This document shows positions 7,753 through 16,997 of a stretch of 51,844 nt of DNA, piece after piece. The stretch is from Chloroflexota bacterium (lineage in GTDB: Bacteria; Chloroflexota; Anaerolineae; Aggregatilineales; Ch27). The notes under the pieces were generated by a model, which saw only the letters and a program-made list of their open reading frames with translations, had not been told where the DNA came from and searched no databases. Positions within the stretch are counted from its first letter, which is position 1. Every line of letters begins with the position of its first letter. The DNA lies in contig JAIOAT010000019.1 of assembly GCA_019873685.1 (NCBI GenBank), positions 1 through 51,844 of the forward strand, read 5' to 3'. The position numbers and the translations under genes were made by a program.

Positions 7753-8730
7753 GTGACCAATACCACCCTGACCGCTATCGAGGGCTTCCGCGTGGGCCAC
7801 GCGCATCATCTGGACGGCCCAACCGGCTGCACCGTTGTCCTGTGCCCGCCAAACACCGTCGGCGGCGTCGACCAGCGCGGCGGCGCACCCGGCACGCGGG
7901 AAACTGACCTGCTCCGTCCACTGCATCTCGTCCAGCACGTCAACGCTGTCCTGCTGGCCGGGGGTAGCGCCTACGGGCTGGACGCCGCAGGCGGCGTCAT
8001 GCGTTACCTGGAGGAGCGCCAGATCGGTTTCCACGTCGGCGTTGGCGTCGTACCGATCGTCCCTGCCGCCATCCTCTTCGATCTGGACGTAGGCGATCCG
8101 GCTATCCGCCCGGACGCAGCAATGGGTTATGCAGCCTGCCTGGCCGCATCAGATGCTCCGGTGGAGGAAGGCTGTGTCGGCGCGGGAGCAGGCGCACGGG
8201 TTGGCAAGCTATTCGGCTTTGGCTTCTCCTGCAAATCCGGCCTCGGCACGGCGTTGATCGCGCTCGATGGCGGGATTCAGGTTGCCGCGCTGGTGGCGGT
8301 GAATGCCGTGGGGGATGTCGTTGACGAAACGGGGCGCATCCTGGCCGGGACACGCCAGCCGCCGGAGGGACAGACCTTTGCCGGGGCGCTCAACATCCTG
8401 CGGGGTATGGCCGCCCTGCCGCCCTACCCTGCCGGAACAGGGAGCAACACGATCATCGGCGTCATCGCCACCAATGCCGCCCTGACCAAGGAGGAGACCA
8501 ACAAGGTCGCCCAGATGGCTCACGACGGTCTGGCCCGCGCTGTTCGCCCCAGCCACACCATGCTCGATGGCGACACCATTTTTGCCCTGGCCAGCGGGAC
8601 CGGCGGCCCGGCCAACGTCAGTGTGATCGGTGCGTTTGCCGCCGAAGCTATGGCTGAGGCAATCCGCCGCGCCGTGCTCACCGCCACGCCGCTGGCTGGC
8701 CTGCCCGCCGGGCGCGAGTTCAGCGGCTAG
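7753..8730 (+). CDS. P1 family peptidase (DmpA/S58-like aminopeptidase)
   Basis: A self-processing N-terminal nucleophile hydrolase of the L-aminopeptidase/D-esterase family, cytoplasmic and with no signal peptide. The 325-residue chain shows the family blocks TVGGVDQRGGAPGTRETDLL, LLAGGSAYGLDAAGGVM and, at the expected autocleavage site, GSNTIIGVIATNA with Thr233 as likely nucleophile. The tail has MAHDGLARAVRPSHTMLDGDT. GTG 7753 is chosen because AAGGAGGTG lies directly upstream; an upstream extension to 7699 lacks a site. Substrate cannot be read from sequence. It is divergent from coaX. Confidence 0.88.
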   Translation: MTNTTLTAIEGFRVGHAHHLDGPTGCTVVLCPPNTVGGVDQRGGAPGTRETDLLRPLHLVQHVNAVLLAGGSAYGLDAAGGVMRYLEERQIGFHVGVGVVPIVPAAILFDLDVGDPAIRPDAAMGYAACLAASDAPVEEGCVGAGAGARVGKLFGFGFSCKSGLGTALIALDGGIQVAALVAVNAVGDVVDETGRILAGTRQPPEGQTFAGALNILRGMAALPPYPAGTGSNTIIGVIATNAALTKEETNKVAQMAHDGLARAVRPSHTMLDGDTIFALASGTGGPANVSVIGAFAAEAMAEAIRRAVLTATPLAGLPAGREFSG

Positions 8731-8911
8731 GCCAACGCAATCCCCAGGGGCGTCCGGCGCCGCCTCTACAACACGGGCAAGGCGGCCAGATCGGTGGGAA
8801 CATGCATCGCAGCCGTGCCGGTTCTTGTTTGCATCGGACTGGCATCGGGTGAGAATATATTGCATCTAACTAACAACTCTCGTTTGTCTGTTCGCAGAAG
8901 TGGAAACCTTC

Positions 8912-10156
8912 ATGAACATCCCGCGCCAGCGATCGTTCTGGGCCATAGCCGTGGGCCACACCACCGTCGACATTTTCACCAGCATGGGGCCGGTGTTGCT
9001 GGCCTTCCTCAGTGCACAGGTCCTGCCTGTCAGCAACACGCAGATCGGGGCGGCAGTCAGCGCCCAGCAACTCGCCGGATCGCTCAGCCAGCCGTTGTTC
9101 GGCTGGCTGGCCGATCGCGGCGGAGTGCGCTGGCAGCGCTGGCTGGGCGCGGGTGGCGTGCTATGGACGGTGATCTTCCTGGTGGTCGCCGTGGCCCTGG
9201 CCATGACCGGCCAGTACTGGTTAATGGTCGTTCCCTATGCCCTGGCCGCGCTGGGCAGCGGGGCTTTCCACCCGGTCGGGACGATGCTGGCCGCCGAGAC
9301 AGACAGCGATCACGCCGCCAGCAACCTGTCCTATTTCTTCCTGCTCGGCCAGGCCGGGCTGGCACTTGGTCCCGCGCTGGCCGGTATTCTGCTCGACCGG
9401 GCCAACCCGCCCGGCGCCGGGGCAGTCACTGTGACGCCCATCTATGTCCTCGGCCTGCTGGCGCTGCTCCCGATCGGCCTGCTGGCAATCAACATGCCGT
9501 CCGGACGGGCGCGCTCACGTCCTGCCGTCGCAGCGTCGCCGGAGGCCACCGCCAGCTTGCCGGTCAGGGCGCTGACACTGCTGGCCCTGATGGTCATGCT
9601 ACGCAGCATGGCCCAGCCAGGATCGGTAGCCTTTATCCCGCGTCTCTTTCAATCCAAGGGCTGGGACCCGACCGAGTACGGTCTGATCACCACTTCGTTC
9701 TGGCTGGCTTCCGGCATCGCGGGCGTGATCTTTGGGCAACTGGCCGACCGTTATGACCGCCGCCATGTCATTGCCGGAAGCCTGCTACTCTCGGTCCCTG
9801 CGCTATATCTGCTGCCGGTTTCGGGGGAGAAATTCCTGGCCTTCGGGCTGGCCATTGCCGCCGGGGCGCTGACCGGCGGATCGCACAGTGTGATCGTGGC
9901 CCTGGCCCAGACTCTCATTCCTGGCCGCAAAGGGCTGGCTTCCGGCCTGACCCTGGGGTTTCTGTTCGCTACCGGCGCGGTGGGTAGCCTGCTGATCGGC
10001 GGACTCTCCGACAAGATCGGGTTGTCATCTGCCTTTCAGGTCGTTGCACTGGTGATGATCGCCGCCGGGATGACGGCGTTATGGCTGCCCGCCGGAACCC
10101 AGCGCCACGCCGCAGAAGCCCGGCAACCCGAACCGGCGTCTACCCGGACACGCTGA
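8912..10156 (+). CDS. MFS transporter, fosmidomycin-resistance (Fsr)-like
   Basis: A 414-residue inner-membrane transporter with about 12 hydrophobic helices in two six-helix halves. The first helix carries AVGHTTVDIFTSMGPVLLAFL, typical of Fsr-type drug exporters, and the loop after helix 2 has the MFS motif GWLADRGG. A second copy (GQLADRYDRR) opens the C-terminal half, and GAFHPVGTMLA matches the Fsr family. ATG 8912 is preferred; an in-frame GTG sits 12 bases earlier at 8900. Substrate is unknown. It converges on murQ. Confidence 0.82.
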   Translation: MNIPRQRSFWAIAVGHTTVDIFTSMGPVLLAFLSAQVLPVSNTQIGAAVSAQQLAGSLSQPLFGWLADRGGVRWQRWLGAGGVLWTVIFLVVAVALAMTGQYWLMVVPYALAALGSGAFHPVGTMLAAETDSDHAASNLSYFFLLGQAGLALGPALAGILLDRANPPGAGAVTVTPIYVLGLLALLPIGLLAINMPSGRARSRPAVAASPEATASLPVRALTLLALMVMLRSMAQPGSVAFIPRLFQSKGWDPTEYGLITTSFWLASGIAGVIFGQLADRYDRRHVIAGSLLLSVPALYLLPVSGEKFLAFGLAIAAGALTGGSHSVIVALAQTLIPGRKGLASGLTLGFLFATGAVGSLLIGGLSDKIGLSSAFQVVALVMIAAGMTALWLPAGTQRHAAEARQPEPASTRTR

Positions 10157-10216
10157 CCAGGGGGCGGAGCGTATTCCTGTTCGCCCGTGATCGTGCCCGG
10201 CAAAAGCCGCTGTACC

Positions 10217-11101
10217 CTAGCCCTCTGGCGGGATGATCGCGCTCAGGCGGCCACCAGCCGCCGCCAGCCTGGCCCGCGCTTCTTCCGGCGAGATACCCAG
10301 CAGCCCGATCAGGATCGCCACCTTGACCTGGTTATCCGCCCTGGCCAGCAGGGCAGCGGCTTCTTCCTCGCTGACGCCGGTCACCTGACTGACAATCCGC
10401 CGGGCGCGCCGGGCTAGCTTCTGATTGGTGACCCTGACATCCACCATCAGGTTGCCGTAGACCTTGCCCAACCGGATCATCGTCGCTGTGGAGAGCATAT
10501 TGAGCACCATCTTCTGGGCTGTACCCGCCTTCAGGCGCGTGGAACCGGCGATGACCTCCGGGCCGGTCAGTACCGGGATGGCGATCTGGGCCGTATCCAG
10601 CATCAGGGCCGGGCTATTGCAGGTGAGCGCAATCGTCGCTGCGCCGATCTCGTTGGCGTATTCCAGCGCCCCCAGCACATAGGGGGTATTCCCGCTGGCG
10701 GCGATGCCCACCACCGCATCTTGCGCACCAAGGCCGCGGGCCAGCAAGTCCGCCCGACCGGCTTCGCGGTCGTCCTCCGCCCCTTCCACCGCCTCAATGA
10801 GCGCCCGCTGCCCCCCGGCAATCACGCCCTGCACCATTTCCGGCGGGACGCTGAAGGTCGGCACACATTCCGCCGCATCCAGCACGCCTAGACGGCCGCT
10901 CGTCCCCGCCCCCACGTAAAACAGGCGTCCTCCCTGCTGCAGCCGCGCCGTGATTACATCCACCGCCTGGGCGATCGCCGGCAGCACCCGGCGCACCGCC
11001 AGGGCGACGGTGGCATCCTCGTCATTCATGATCTGCAGGATTTCCAGCGTGGAACGCCGGTCGATGTCCATACTGCGGGGATTCTGTTGCTCGGTCAGCA
11101 T
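10217..11101 (-). CDS. murQ: N-acetylmuramic acid 6-phosphate etherase
   Basis: A cytosolic SIS-domain lyase that removes D-lactate from MurNAc-6-phosphate, giving GlcNAc-6-phosphate during cell-wall recycling or scavenging. The 294-residue length is standard. It shows FYVGAGTSGRLGVLDAAEC, with Glu78 and Glu109 (EGAEDD) in the places of the two E. coli catalytic glutamates, then GIAASGNTPYVLGAL, AGSTRLKAGTAQKM and the C-terminal RARLAAAGG helix. ATG 11101 follows GAGGAGGTGACC. No MurNAc kinase or PTS gene is visible nearby, so the phosphorylated substrate must come from elsewhere. Confidence 0.95.
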   Translation of the reverse strand: MLTEQQNPRSMDIDRRSTLEILQIMNDEDATVALAVRRVLPAIAQAVDVITARLQQGGRLFYVGAGTSGRLGVLDAAECVPTFSVPPEMVQGVIAGGQRALIEAVEGAEDDREAGRADLLARGLGAQDAVVGIAASGNTPYVLGALEYANEIGAATIALTCNSPALMLDTAQIAIPVLTGPEVIAGSTRLKAGTAQKMVLNMLSTATMIRLGKVYGNLMVDVRVTNQKLARRARRIVSQVTGVSEEEAAALLARADNQVKVAILIGLLGISPEEARARLAAAGGRLSAIIPPEG

Positions 11102-11235
11102 CGTCAGGTCACCTCCTCATGGCCTCCGACAGGCGTCGCTGCCGGAGCCTGATCCGTCATGATCCCGCCCGGATGGCAGAGCGCGCCGGAGAAGGCATCC
11201 CACGGCGCGCTCATGCTCGTACCCAATCCGGTGCG

Positions 11236-14200
11236 CTAGGCCGGGATCAGGCGCAGCGTGACGATCTGGTAAGGCCTGATGGGCAGCGTCACGCGGTTGC
11301 CATCCACCTCCAGCCGTGTCTGGTCCTCCTCCAGCAGATTGGTGATCCAGGCTTCGGCCAGCGGGAAGGACGCCGTCAGCGTCAACGGGCCGCGCTGGCG
11401 ACAGGCTTCGTAGAAACGGACGATCACGCCCCGCCCATCTTCCGCCTGCTTGATCGTTTCGATCACGATGTTGGATCGATCCAGGCGCAACATCCCTTCC
11501 AGAGCGGCAGGCACGAACTCCACCGCCCGGCCAGTGCCTTTGGCCGCCACAACCGGGTCGTTCAGCGCATAGGCAGCGGCGATTGTCCGCTCATCCCAGC
11601 CGCCAGCGTGCGGCAACAGGCTGTAGGTGAAGGTATGAGCGCCGAGGTCAGCCACCGGGTCCGGCTGGCTGGGGCCGCGCAGCAGGCTGATCCGGATCAC
11701 GTTGTCGCGGATGTCGTGGCCGTACTTGCAGTCGTTGAGCAGGCTGACGCCATAGTTGCCTTCGCTGAGGTCAACCCATTTCTGAGCCACGACCTCAAAC
11801 CGCGCCCAGTCCCAGCTGGTGTTGCGGTGCGTTGGCCGCTGCACGTTCCCGTACTGAATCTCGTACGTGGCCACGGGTGAGAGCACGTCCACCGGGAAGG
11901 CCGCTTTGAGCAGCACGCTGCGCTCCCGCCAGTCGATATTGGTGGTGATATCCAGGCGCGGGCTGTTATAGGCCAGCGAGACAATCTGCTCATAATGGCT
12001 GTTCAGGATGCGCCGCGTGATCTTCAGCGCCGCCCGCAGCGGCCCTGCTTCCACAACCTCAATGCTGTCTGCCGGTTCGGCCAGCCACATCCGATCATCG
12101 TAGAAGATGTCAATATCCCAGGCATCCCAGTTCAGAGGCCGATCTTCAAAGGCCTGGAACTGGTTGGCGACCGCCCCGGCGGGCAGTACTTCGCGGCAGT
12201 TGACCTTGTCGTAGATGCGGGAGATATCCCCGGCGCGGTTGAATTCCACGCGTACATAGGCGTTCTCCAGCCGGTCAGGCGCGACCTCCAGCCCTGTCTG
12301 CGGCGGTTCGGCCTCGCCAGAGGCGACAACCAGCGGCGTGACGCTCAGCGGCGGAAGCTCGCCGGGAGCCAGCCACAGGCCACCTTCCACTGCCTGCGTC
12401 ATCACTTCGCGCCCATCCGGGCGCACCAGATGGTGGCCCTCCGGGAGCATCTCCGGCCAGAAGACCAGGTCTTCCCGAGCAAACGCGATCGGGTTGGCCA
12501 GCAGGATATCGCCGCCGATCCGCGCGGCGATCTGCTCCAGGGCGTCATCCCGCACCTGAAGCGCCGTCTTGAACACCTCCCGGTATTGCGCCTGCGATTC
12601 CTCGTAGACAGCGGTAATGCTGCTGCCGGGGATGACATCATGGAACTGGTTCAGGCACACGGTGTGCCAGGCTTCGTCCAGCGCCGCAGCGGGGTAGACA
12701 GCCGCCGGATCCAGCAGCCCTGCCAGCGCCGCCAGGAACTCGGCGTCGTGCAACAGGAACTCGCTCTTGCGGTTGGCGCGCTTGTTGCGCCCCTGCGTCG
12801 TGTACGTGCCCCGGTGCAGCTCCAGGTACAGCTCGCCATTCCAGACGGGCAACTGCGCCCCGGATTCCGCTTCCAGCCGCCGGAAGAAGTCCCCCACCCG
12901 GCCAAACTGCGTGCGCGGCATCCCCGGCAGGTTTGCCATGGCATGGATATTTTCCAGCATCTCGCGGGTCGGACCGCCGCCCCCGTCGCCATAGCCGTAA
13001 CTCATCAGATGGGTACGCTGGCTTTCCTTGTGCTGGGAATTCAGCCACGTGCCATAGACAGCCAGGGGAGTCGCCGCAGCATTATAGGTGGCCCGGCTGT
13101 GAATATCGTGCTCTTCCGGCGTGGTGCTGAAATGTGTCAGCACCCGCGTACCGTCCAGGCCCTGCCACCAGAAGCTATCATACGGCAGACGGTTGTACTG
13201 GCTCCAGCCGATCTTGATGGTGAAGAAGTATTCCAGCCCGGCCTGCTTGATCAACTGCGGCAACGCCCAGGCATAGCCGAACACATCCGGCAGCCACAGC
13301 ACGGGCGTTTCCGCCCCTGCGCCGAAATGTTCCCGGAAGAAGCGACGCCCCAGCATAAACTGGCGAGCCAGCGATTCCGCCCCGCTGATGTTGCAGTCCG
13401 CTTCCACCCACATCCCGCCGATCGGTTCCCAGCGTCCTTCGGCCACCCGCCGCCGGATAGCCTCAAAAAGCGCCGGGTAGTCCTGCCGCACAAACTCATA
13501 AAGCTGGGGCTGGCTCTGGGTGAAGCGATATTCCGGGAACTGATCCATCAGGCGGATGACGTTGTGGAAGGTGCGCCCGGCTTTGCGACGGGTCTGGCCC
13601 AGCGTCCACAGCCAGGCCACGTCAATATGGGCGTGCCCCACGCTGATCACGTCAACATCCATCGGCACACCGGCCTGTTCGACTCCACTCCGCAGGCGCT
13701 CCAGCGCACCGGGCACGCTGGCATAAAAGGCATCGCCCAGCGGCTCGCGCAGGTCAAGCGCCTTGAAGGCGTCGTCAAGCGCATTCAGCAGCCGGTCGCG
13801 GGCTGGATTCTGCGGCTCATACAACCGGGCCGCGCCAAGCGCCACACGAGCCAATGCCACAAAGTCACGGGTGGGCTGGTCGACCAGCACTACCGCCGGG
13901 ACGGCCATATAAGGCTGAGCCGGATTGGTGGATTCCGCGTTGCCCGTCCAGCCATGCAGCGCCAGGACATGCTCCCGCCCGTCACGCCACACCGCTGGCA
14001 GGACGATCTCCTGATGGTGGCGGTCGCAGGCGGCCACCGCCTGCCCGTCGATGTACGCCAGCGCTTCCGGATGGCTGAAGCTCCCGGCCACGCCAAGCGG
14101 CAGGAATAACGCCACTGGCGCTTCCACCGGCCAATCCGTCGGGACGCTGAAGCGGGTGCGCATCACAAAATCCTGCTGCCAGCGGCCCCAGTAGGATTGT

Positions 14201-14382
14201 GGGGCCACCACTTCCCAGCCACGATCGTCCACATCCGGGGCTACCGGCGGCAGAACGCGGGGGCCATCCAGCGCCAGAAAGCGGAACGATGGCAAGGGCA
14301 GGCGCGCCCGGTATTGCCGGGATGCGACCAGGTCCAGCCGCCGGCTGATTTTCTGTTCCGTCCAACGAATCTCGTGATACAC
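11236..14382 (-). CDS. Alpha-mannosidase, glycoside hydrolase family 38
   Basis: A 1048-residue retaining zinc alpha-mannosidase with no signal peptide, so probably cytosolic. An N-terminal beta-domain (1-245) precedes the catalytic barrel. This holds the zinc motif HAHIDVAWLW (from about 250), the nucleophile in WLPDVFGY (Asp366), FFTIKIGWSQYN and the HDIHSR region. Beta-sandwich domains follow (SPRLDITTNIDW, VDLSEGNYGVSLLNDCKYG). GTG 14382 gives the best spacing from the only GGAGG; two further in-frame GTGs (14388, 14394) overlap that site. Neighbouring murQ and CE7 esterase genes on the same strand suggest glycan scavenging. Confidence 0.92.
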   Translation of the reverse strand: MYHEIRWTEQKISRRLDLVASRQYRARLPLPSFRFLALDGPRVLPPVAPDVDDRGWEVVAPQSYWGRWQQDFVMRTRFSVPTDWPVEAPVALFLPLGVAGSFSHPEALAYIDGQAVAACDRHHQEIVLPAVWRDGREHVLALHGWTGNAESTNPAQPYMAVPAVVLVDQPTRDFVALARVALGAARLYEPQNPARDRLLNALDDAFKALDLREPLGDAFYASVPGALERLRSGVEQAGVPMDVDVISVGHAHIDVAWLWTLGQTRRKAGRTFHNVIRLMDQFPEYRFTQSQPQLYEFVRQDYPALFEAIRRRVAEGRWEPIGGMWVEADCNISGAESLARQFMLGRRFFREHFGAGAETPVLWLPDVFGYAWALPQLIKQAGLEYFFTIKIGWSQYNRLPYDSFWWQGLDGTRVLTHFSTTPEEHDIHSRATYNAAATPLAVYGTWLNSQHKESQRTHLMSYGYGDGGGGPTREMLENIHAMANLPGMPRTQFGRVGDFFRRLEAESGAQLPVWNGELYLELHRGTYTTQGRNKRANRKSEFLLHDAEFLAALAGLLDPAAVYPAAALDEAWHTVCLNQFHDVIPGSSITAVYEESQAQYREVFKTALQVRDDALEQIAARIGGDILLANPIAFAREDLVFWPEMLPEGHHLVRPDGREVMTQAVEGGLWLAPGELPPLSVTPLVVASGEAEPPQTGLEVAPDRLENAYVRVEFNRAGDISRIYDKVNCREVLPAGAVANQFQAFEDRPLNWDAWDIDIFYDDRMWLAEPADSIEVVEAGPLRAALKITRRILNSHYEQIVSLAYNSPRLDITTNIDWRERSVLLKAAFPVDVLSPVATYEIQYGNVQRPTHRNTSWDWARFEVVAQKWVDLSEGNYGVSLLNDCKYGHDIRDNVIRISLLRGPSQPDPVADLGAHTFTYSLLPHAGGWDERTIAAAYALNDPVVAAKGTGRAVEFVPAALEGMLRLDRSNIVIETIKQAEDGRGVIVRFYEACRQRGPLTLTASFPLAEAWITNLLEEDQTRLEVDGNRVTLPIRPYQIVTLRLIPA

Positions 14383-14679
14383 ACGCACCTCCACTAACAG
14401 CCGCCGGGGATCACCTGCCGGCGTCTGAACGAATGAAGAGCAACTGGGACGTTACCGCCCATCAGAACCACAGGTAGAACCCGGCCTGCCCCGCAGCAAC
14501 GCAACAACCAGCACTATCACAGAGTCGGGTATTGCCGCCTGTCAGAAGCATACGACACGACAGCAAAAAGCCGGTCGACTCCCCGGCTGCCCAGGCAAGG
14601 CTGGTACAGCGATTATGCCTTTCCCACGGTCAAAACGCCAGCCCGCAATGGCAACCGGCGGCGCTGACACGCGCCGTCA
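14383..14679 (-). other. Non-coding gap between esterase and mannosidase
   Basis: About 300 bases with no convincing gene on either strand; the frames crossing it lack ribosome binding sites and family features. It holds the GH38 ribosome binding site at its left edge and must hold that gene's promoter, but I cannot pick hexamers with confidence. A short GC-rich inverted repeat (GGCGC/GCGCC, about 14660-14675) follows the esterase stop and has no T-tract. Confidence 0.5.
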
Positions 14680-15654
14680 TCACCCCCACAGACCGGCCAG
14701 GAAGCGCAGCTGTTCCAGCTGGTGATGAACGCCCCCGCCCTCGTGGTTGTTGTATGACCAGATGCGGATATCCTTCTCACCGGCGTAATAGTTGTAAGCG
14801 GCAAAGACCGTGCTGGGCGGGCAGATGTCGTCCATCAGACCGACGGAAAAGAGCGCTCTGGCGCGGGCGCGAACAGCAAAGTTCACGCCATCAAAGTAAG
14901 ACAGGGTATTGAAGACCGTCTCCACCTTGTCGCGGTGAATCTTGCAGTAGCGCGTGATCTCCGCGTACGGATCGGTATCCACCAGTTCGGTCGCGCGCCG
15001 GTAGTGGCACAGGAACGGCACATCGGGCATAGCAACCGCCACCACATCCGGGATCAGGCCGCTGACCGCCAGGGCAATCCCCCCACCCTGGCTGCCGCCT
15101 GTTACAGCGATCCGCCTGGCGTCCACCAGCGGATGGCTGAGTGCCGTTTCAACCGCCCGCACCGCGTCTACAAAGACGCGCCGGTAGTAGTACGTCACCG
15201 GGTTGAGAATGCCCTGCGTCATGAAGCCGGGATGGAACGGGTTCGCTCCGGCGGTCGGCAGGTCGGGTGTGTCGCCATGGCGCCAGGTGCTGCCCTGCCC
15301 GCGGGTATCCATAACCAGGTGAGCGTACCCGGCGCTGGGCCAGACCAGCCATTCCAGGGGATAGCCGCGCCCACCGCCATAGCCGATATACTGCACCACG
15401 CACGGCAGCGGTCCGGTCGCCCCGTGCGGCACCATGAACCAGCCGCGTACCGGCTGGCCGTCATAACCGGCGAAAGTGACATCATAACAGTCGATCGTCT
15501 TGAGCTTGAAGTCGGCCAGCTCGAACCGCGCCGCCAGCGGATGCGCCCGCGCTTCCGTCAGCGATTGCGCCCAGAACGAATCAAAATCGGCCGGTTCCTG
15601 GCGCTCTGGCCGATACGTGCGCAGCTGCTCCAGAGGCAAATCAAACAGAGGCAT
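14680..15654 (-). CDS. Acetyl xylan esterase / cephalosporin-C deacetylase family (CE7)
   Basis: A 324-residue alpha/beta hydrolase that removes acetyl groups from sugars and short oligosaccharides; no signal peptide, so cytosolic. CE7 features are [16 protein letters not shown], the nucleophile elbow GGSQGGG (Ser188), Asp in GLMDDICPP (about 275) and His in NNHEGGG (His304). It opens with [17 protein letters not shown], typical of the family. ATG 15654 has GGAAGG upstream; the longer open frame to 16581 is antisense to the aminotransferase. It is divergent from that gene. Confidence 0.93.
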   Translation of the reverse strand: MPLFDLPLEQLRTYRPERQEPADFDSFWAQSLTEARAHPLAARFELADFKLKTIDCYDVTFAGYDGQPVRGWFMVPHGATGPLPCVVQYIGYGGGRGYPLEWLVWPSAGYAHLVMDTRGQGSTWRHGDTPDLPTAGANPFHPGFMTQGILNPVTYYYRRVFVDAVRAVETALSHPLVDARRIAVTGGSQGGGIALAVSGLIPDVVAVAMPDVPFLCHYRRATELVDTDPYAEITRYCKIHRDKVETVFNTLSYFDGVNFAVRARARALFSVGLMDDICPPSTVFAAYNYYAGEKDIRIWSYNNHEGGGVHHQLEQLRFLAGLWG

Positions 15655-15777
15655 GATTCCCTTCCTGAGAGGTGGAACTCCGGCGCAAAAAGCCGGCCCA
15701 ATCATAACACAGCCGCCCTCGGCGCGGGGTATAATCGCGCGCGTTTGAGCTTGCTCTGACTGAGAAGGAAGACTTCC

Positions 15778-16983
15778 GTGACCCTCACTGACCGGGCAAC
15801 CGGCATCGTAGATGCTCTGTTGCCCAGTATCGATCCTGAACTGATCAACGCTGATTATCTCGCCTGGGCGCGCCACATGGGGGCCAGACTGGCCGCACAC
15901 AGCGGGTGCTACAACCTGTTCAGCAGCGCCGTCCGGGAGCCGCTCGCCCTGCTGATGACCGATCTGCAGGCCGTTGGCTGGCCGGCGGTACTGGAACGCG
16001 CCAATCGGACCTCCTCCTGGGGCCATCCCGATCTCATCAGCGGCATCCAGCGCCATTATGGCATCGATGATCCGGCGCGCATTCTGATCACCAGTGGCGG
16101 ATCCATGGCCTTCGTGCTGGCAGCGCTGGCGCTGGTAGAACCGGGGGAACACGCGCTGCTCGAATCGCCACTCTACCAGCCCTTCCAGACGGTGTTGCTC
16201 CGCCGGGGCGCGCGCGTCTCCCACTTCACTCGCGACACGGTTAGCGGCCAGCCCGACCTGGCCATGCTGGAAGCGCTGATCCGGCCTGAAACACGCCTGA
16301 TCGTGCTGACCAACCTCCACAACCCCGGCGGTACACTGCTGGACGATGCGACCCTGCAACAGATCGCGGCCATCGCCGACCGCACCGGAGCGACTATCGT
16401 CATCGACGAGGTCTTTCACGATCTCGCACCCGATGGCCCGGACTACAGCCGGACGGCCGCCCTGCTGGCGGACAACATCGTCAGCATCAGCAGCCTGTCC
16501 AAAGCCTATGGGCTTGGGCGGCTGCGCGTCGGCTGGATGATCGCCGCGCCGCCGATCATGGCTCGCCTGCGGGAAGTGCACGTGACGTTTGAGACCAGCC
16601 TCTCGTCGCTCGACCAGGCGGCGGCGTCAATCGTCTTTGACGGCCTGCCGCGTTACCGCCAGCACGGCCAGGAAACGGTGGCCGCCAATCGCCCCGCCGT
16701 CCTCCGTTTTGCCGCGGAGATGATCGCCGCTGGCCGCCTGGAAGGGGCGGTGCCGCCGTATGGCTGCGTGTGGTTCCCCCGCCTGTGCGGGCTGGCGGAA
16801 AGTGATACGCTGGTGGAACACCTGCGGGAACACTGCGGAGTCGCGGTCGTGCCGGGGCGATTCTTCGGCGCCCCGGCGCACATCCGTCTGGGCTTCGGCG
16901 GTGACCCGGCGCAGGTCAGCGCAGGGCTGGCGCGGCTGGCTGAGGCGTTGCTGGCGCTGCCCGGCGGCCAGCCCTGCCTGTAA
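15778..16983 (+). CDS. Class I/II pyridoxal-phosphate aminotransferase
   Basis: A 401-residue fold-type I PLP enzyme. Visible residues are the cofactor pocket ITSGGSMAF, the LTNLHNPGG loop (Asn182), Asp210 in IVIDEVFH, the Schiff-base lysine in [10 protein letters not shown] (Lys242) and the carboxylate-binding Arg near 250. The substrate cannot be assigned, and some family members are C-S lyases or decarboxylases. The GTG start at 15778 follows GAAGGAAG. It is the only plus-strand gene between 10.2 and 30 kb and converges on the LarA-family gene. Confidence 0.85.
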   Translation: MTLTDRATGIVDALLPSIDPELINADYLAWARHMGARLAAHSGCYNLFSSAVREPLALLMTDLQAVGWPAVLERANRTSSWGHPDLISGIQRHYGIDDPARILITSGGSMAFVLAALALVEPGEHALLESPLYQPFQTVLLRRGARVSHFTRDTVSGQPDLAMLEALIRPETRLIVLTNLHNPGGTLLDDATLQQIAAIADRTGATIVIDEVFHDLAPDGPDYSRTAALLADNIVSISSLSKAYGLGRLRVGWMIAAPPIMARLREVHVTFETSLSSLDQAAASIVFDGLPRYRQHGQETVAANRPAVLRFAAEMIAAGRLEGAVPPYGCVWFPRLCGLAESDTLVEHLREHCGVAVVPGRFFGAPAHIRLGFGGDPAQVSAGLARLAEALLALPGGQPCL

Positions 16984-16997
16984 CAACCAGCATGAAT

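Noticed and set aside
8825-8861. Possible promoter (TTGTTT or TTGCAT with TATATT) ahead of the MFS gene
   Set aside because: Spacing between the hexamers is 21-25 bases, outside the usual range.
11995-14109. 704-codon plus-strand open frame
   Set aside because: Antisense to the GH38 alpha-mannosidase in high-GC sequence; composition is Arg, Pro and Gln rich with no family pattern.
14532-14912. 126-codon plus-strand open frame in and beyond the 14.4-14.7 kb gap
   Set aside because: It runs into the antisense of the CE7 esterase, lacks a ribosome binding site and has shadow-like composition.
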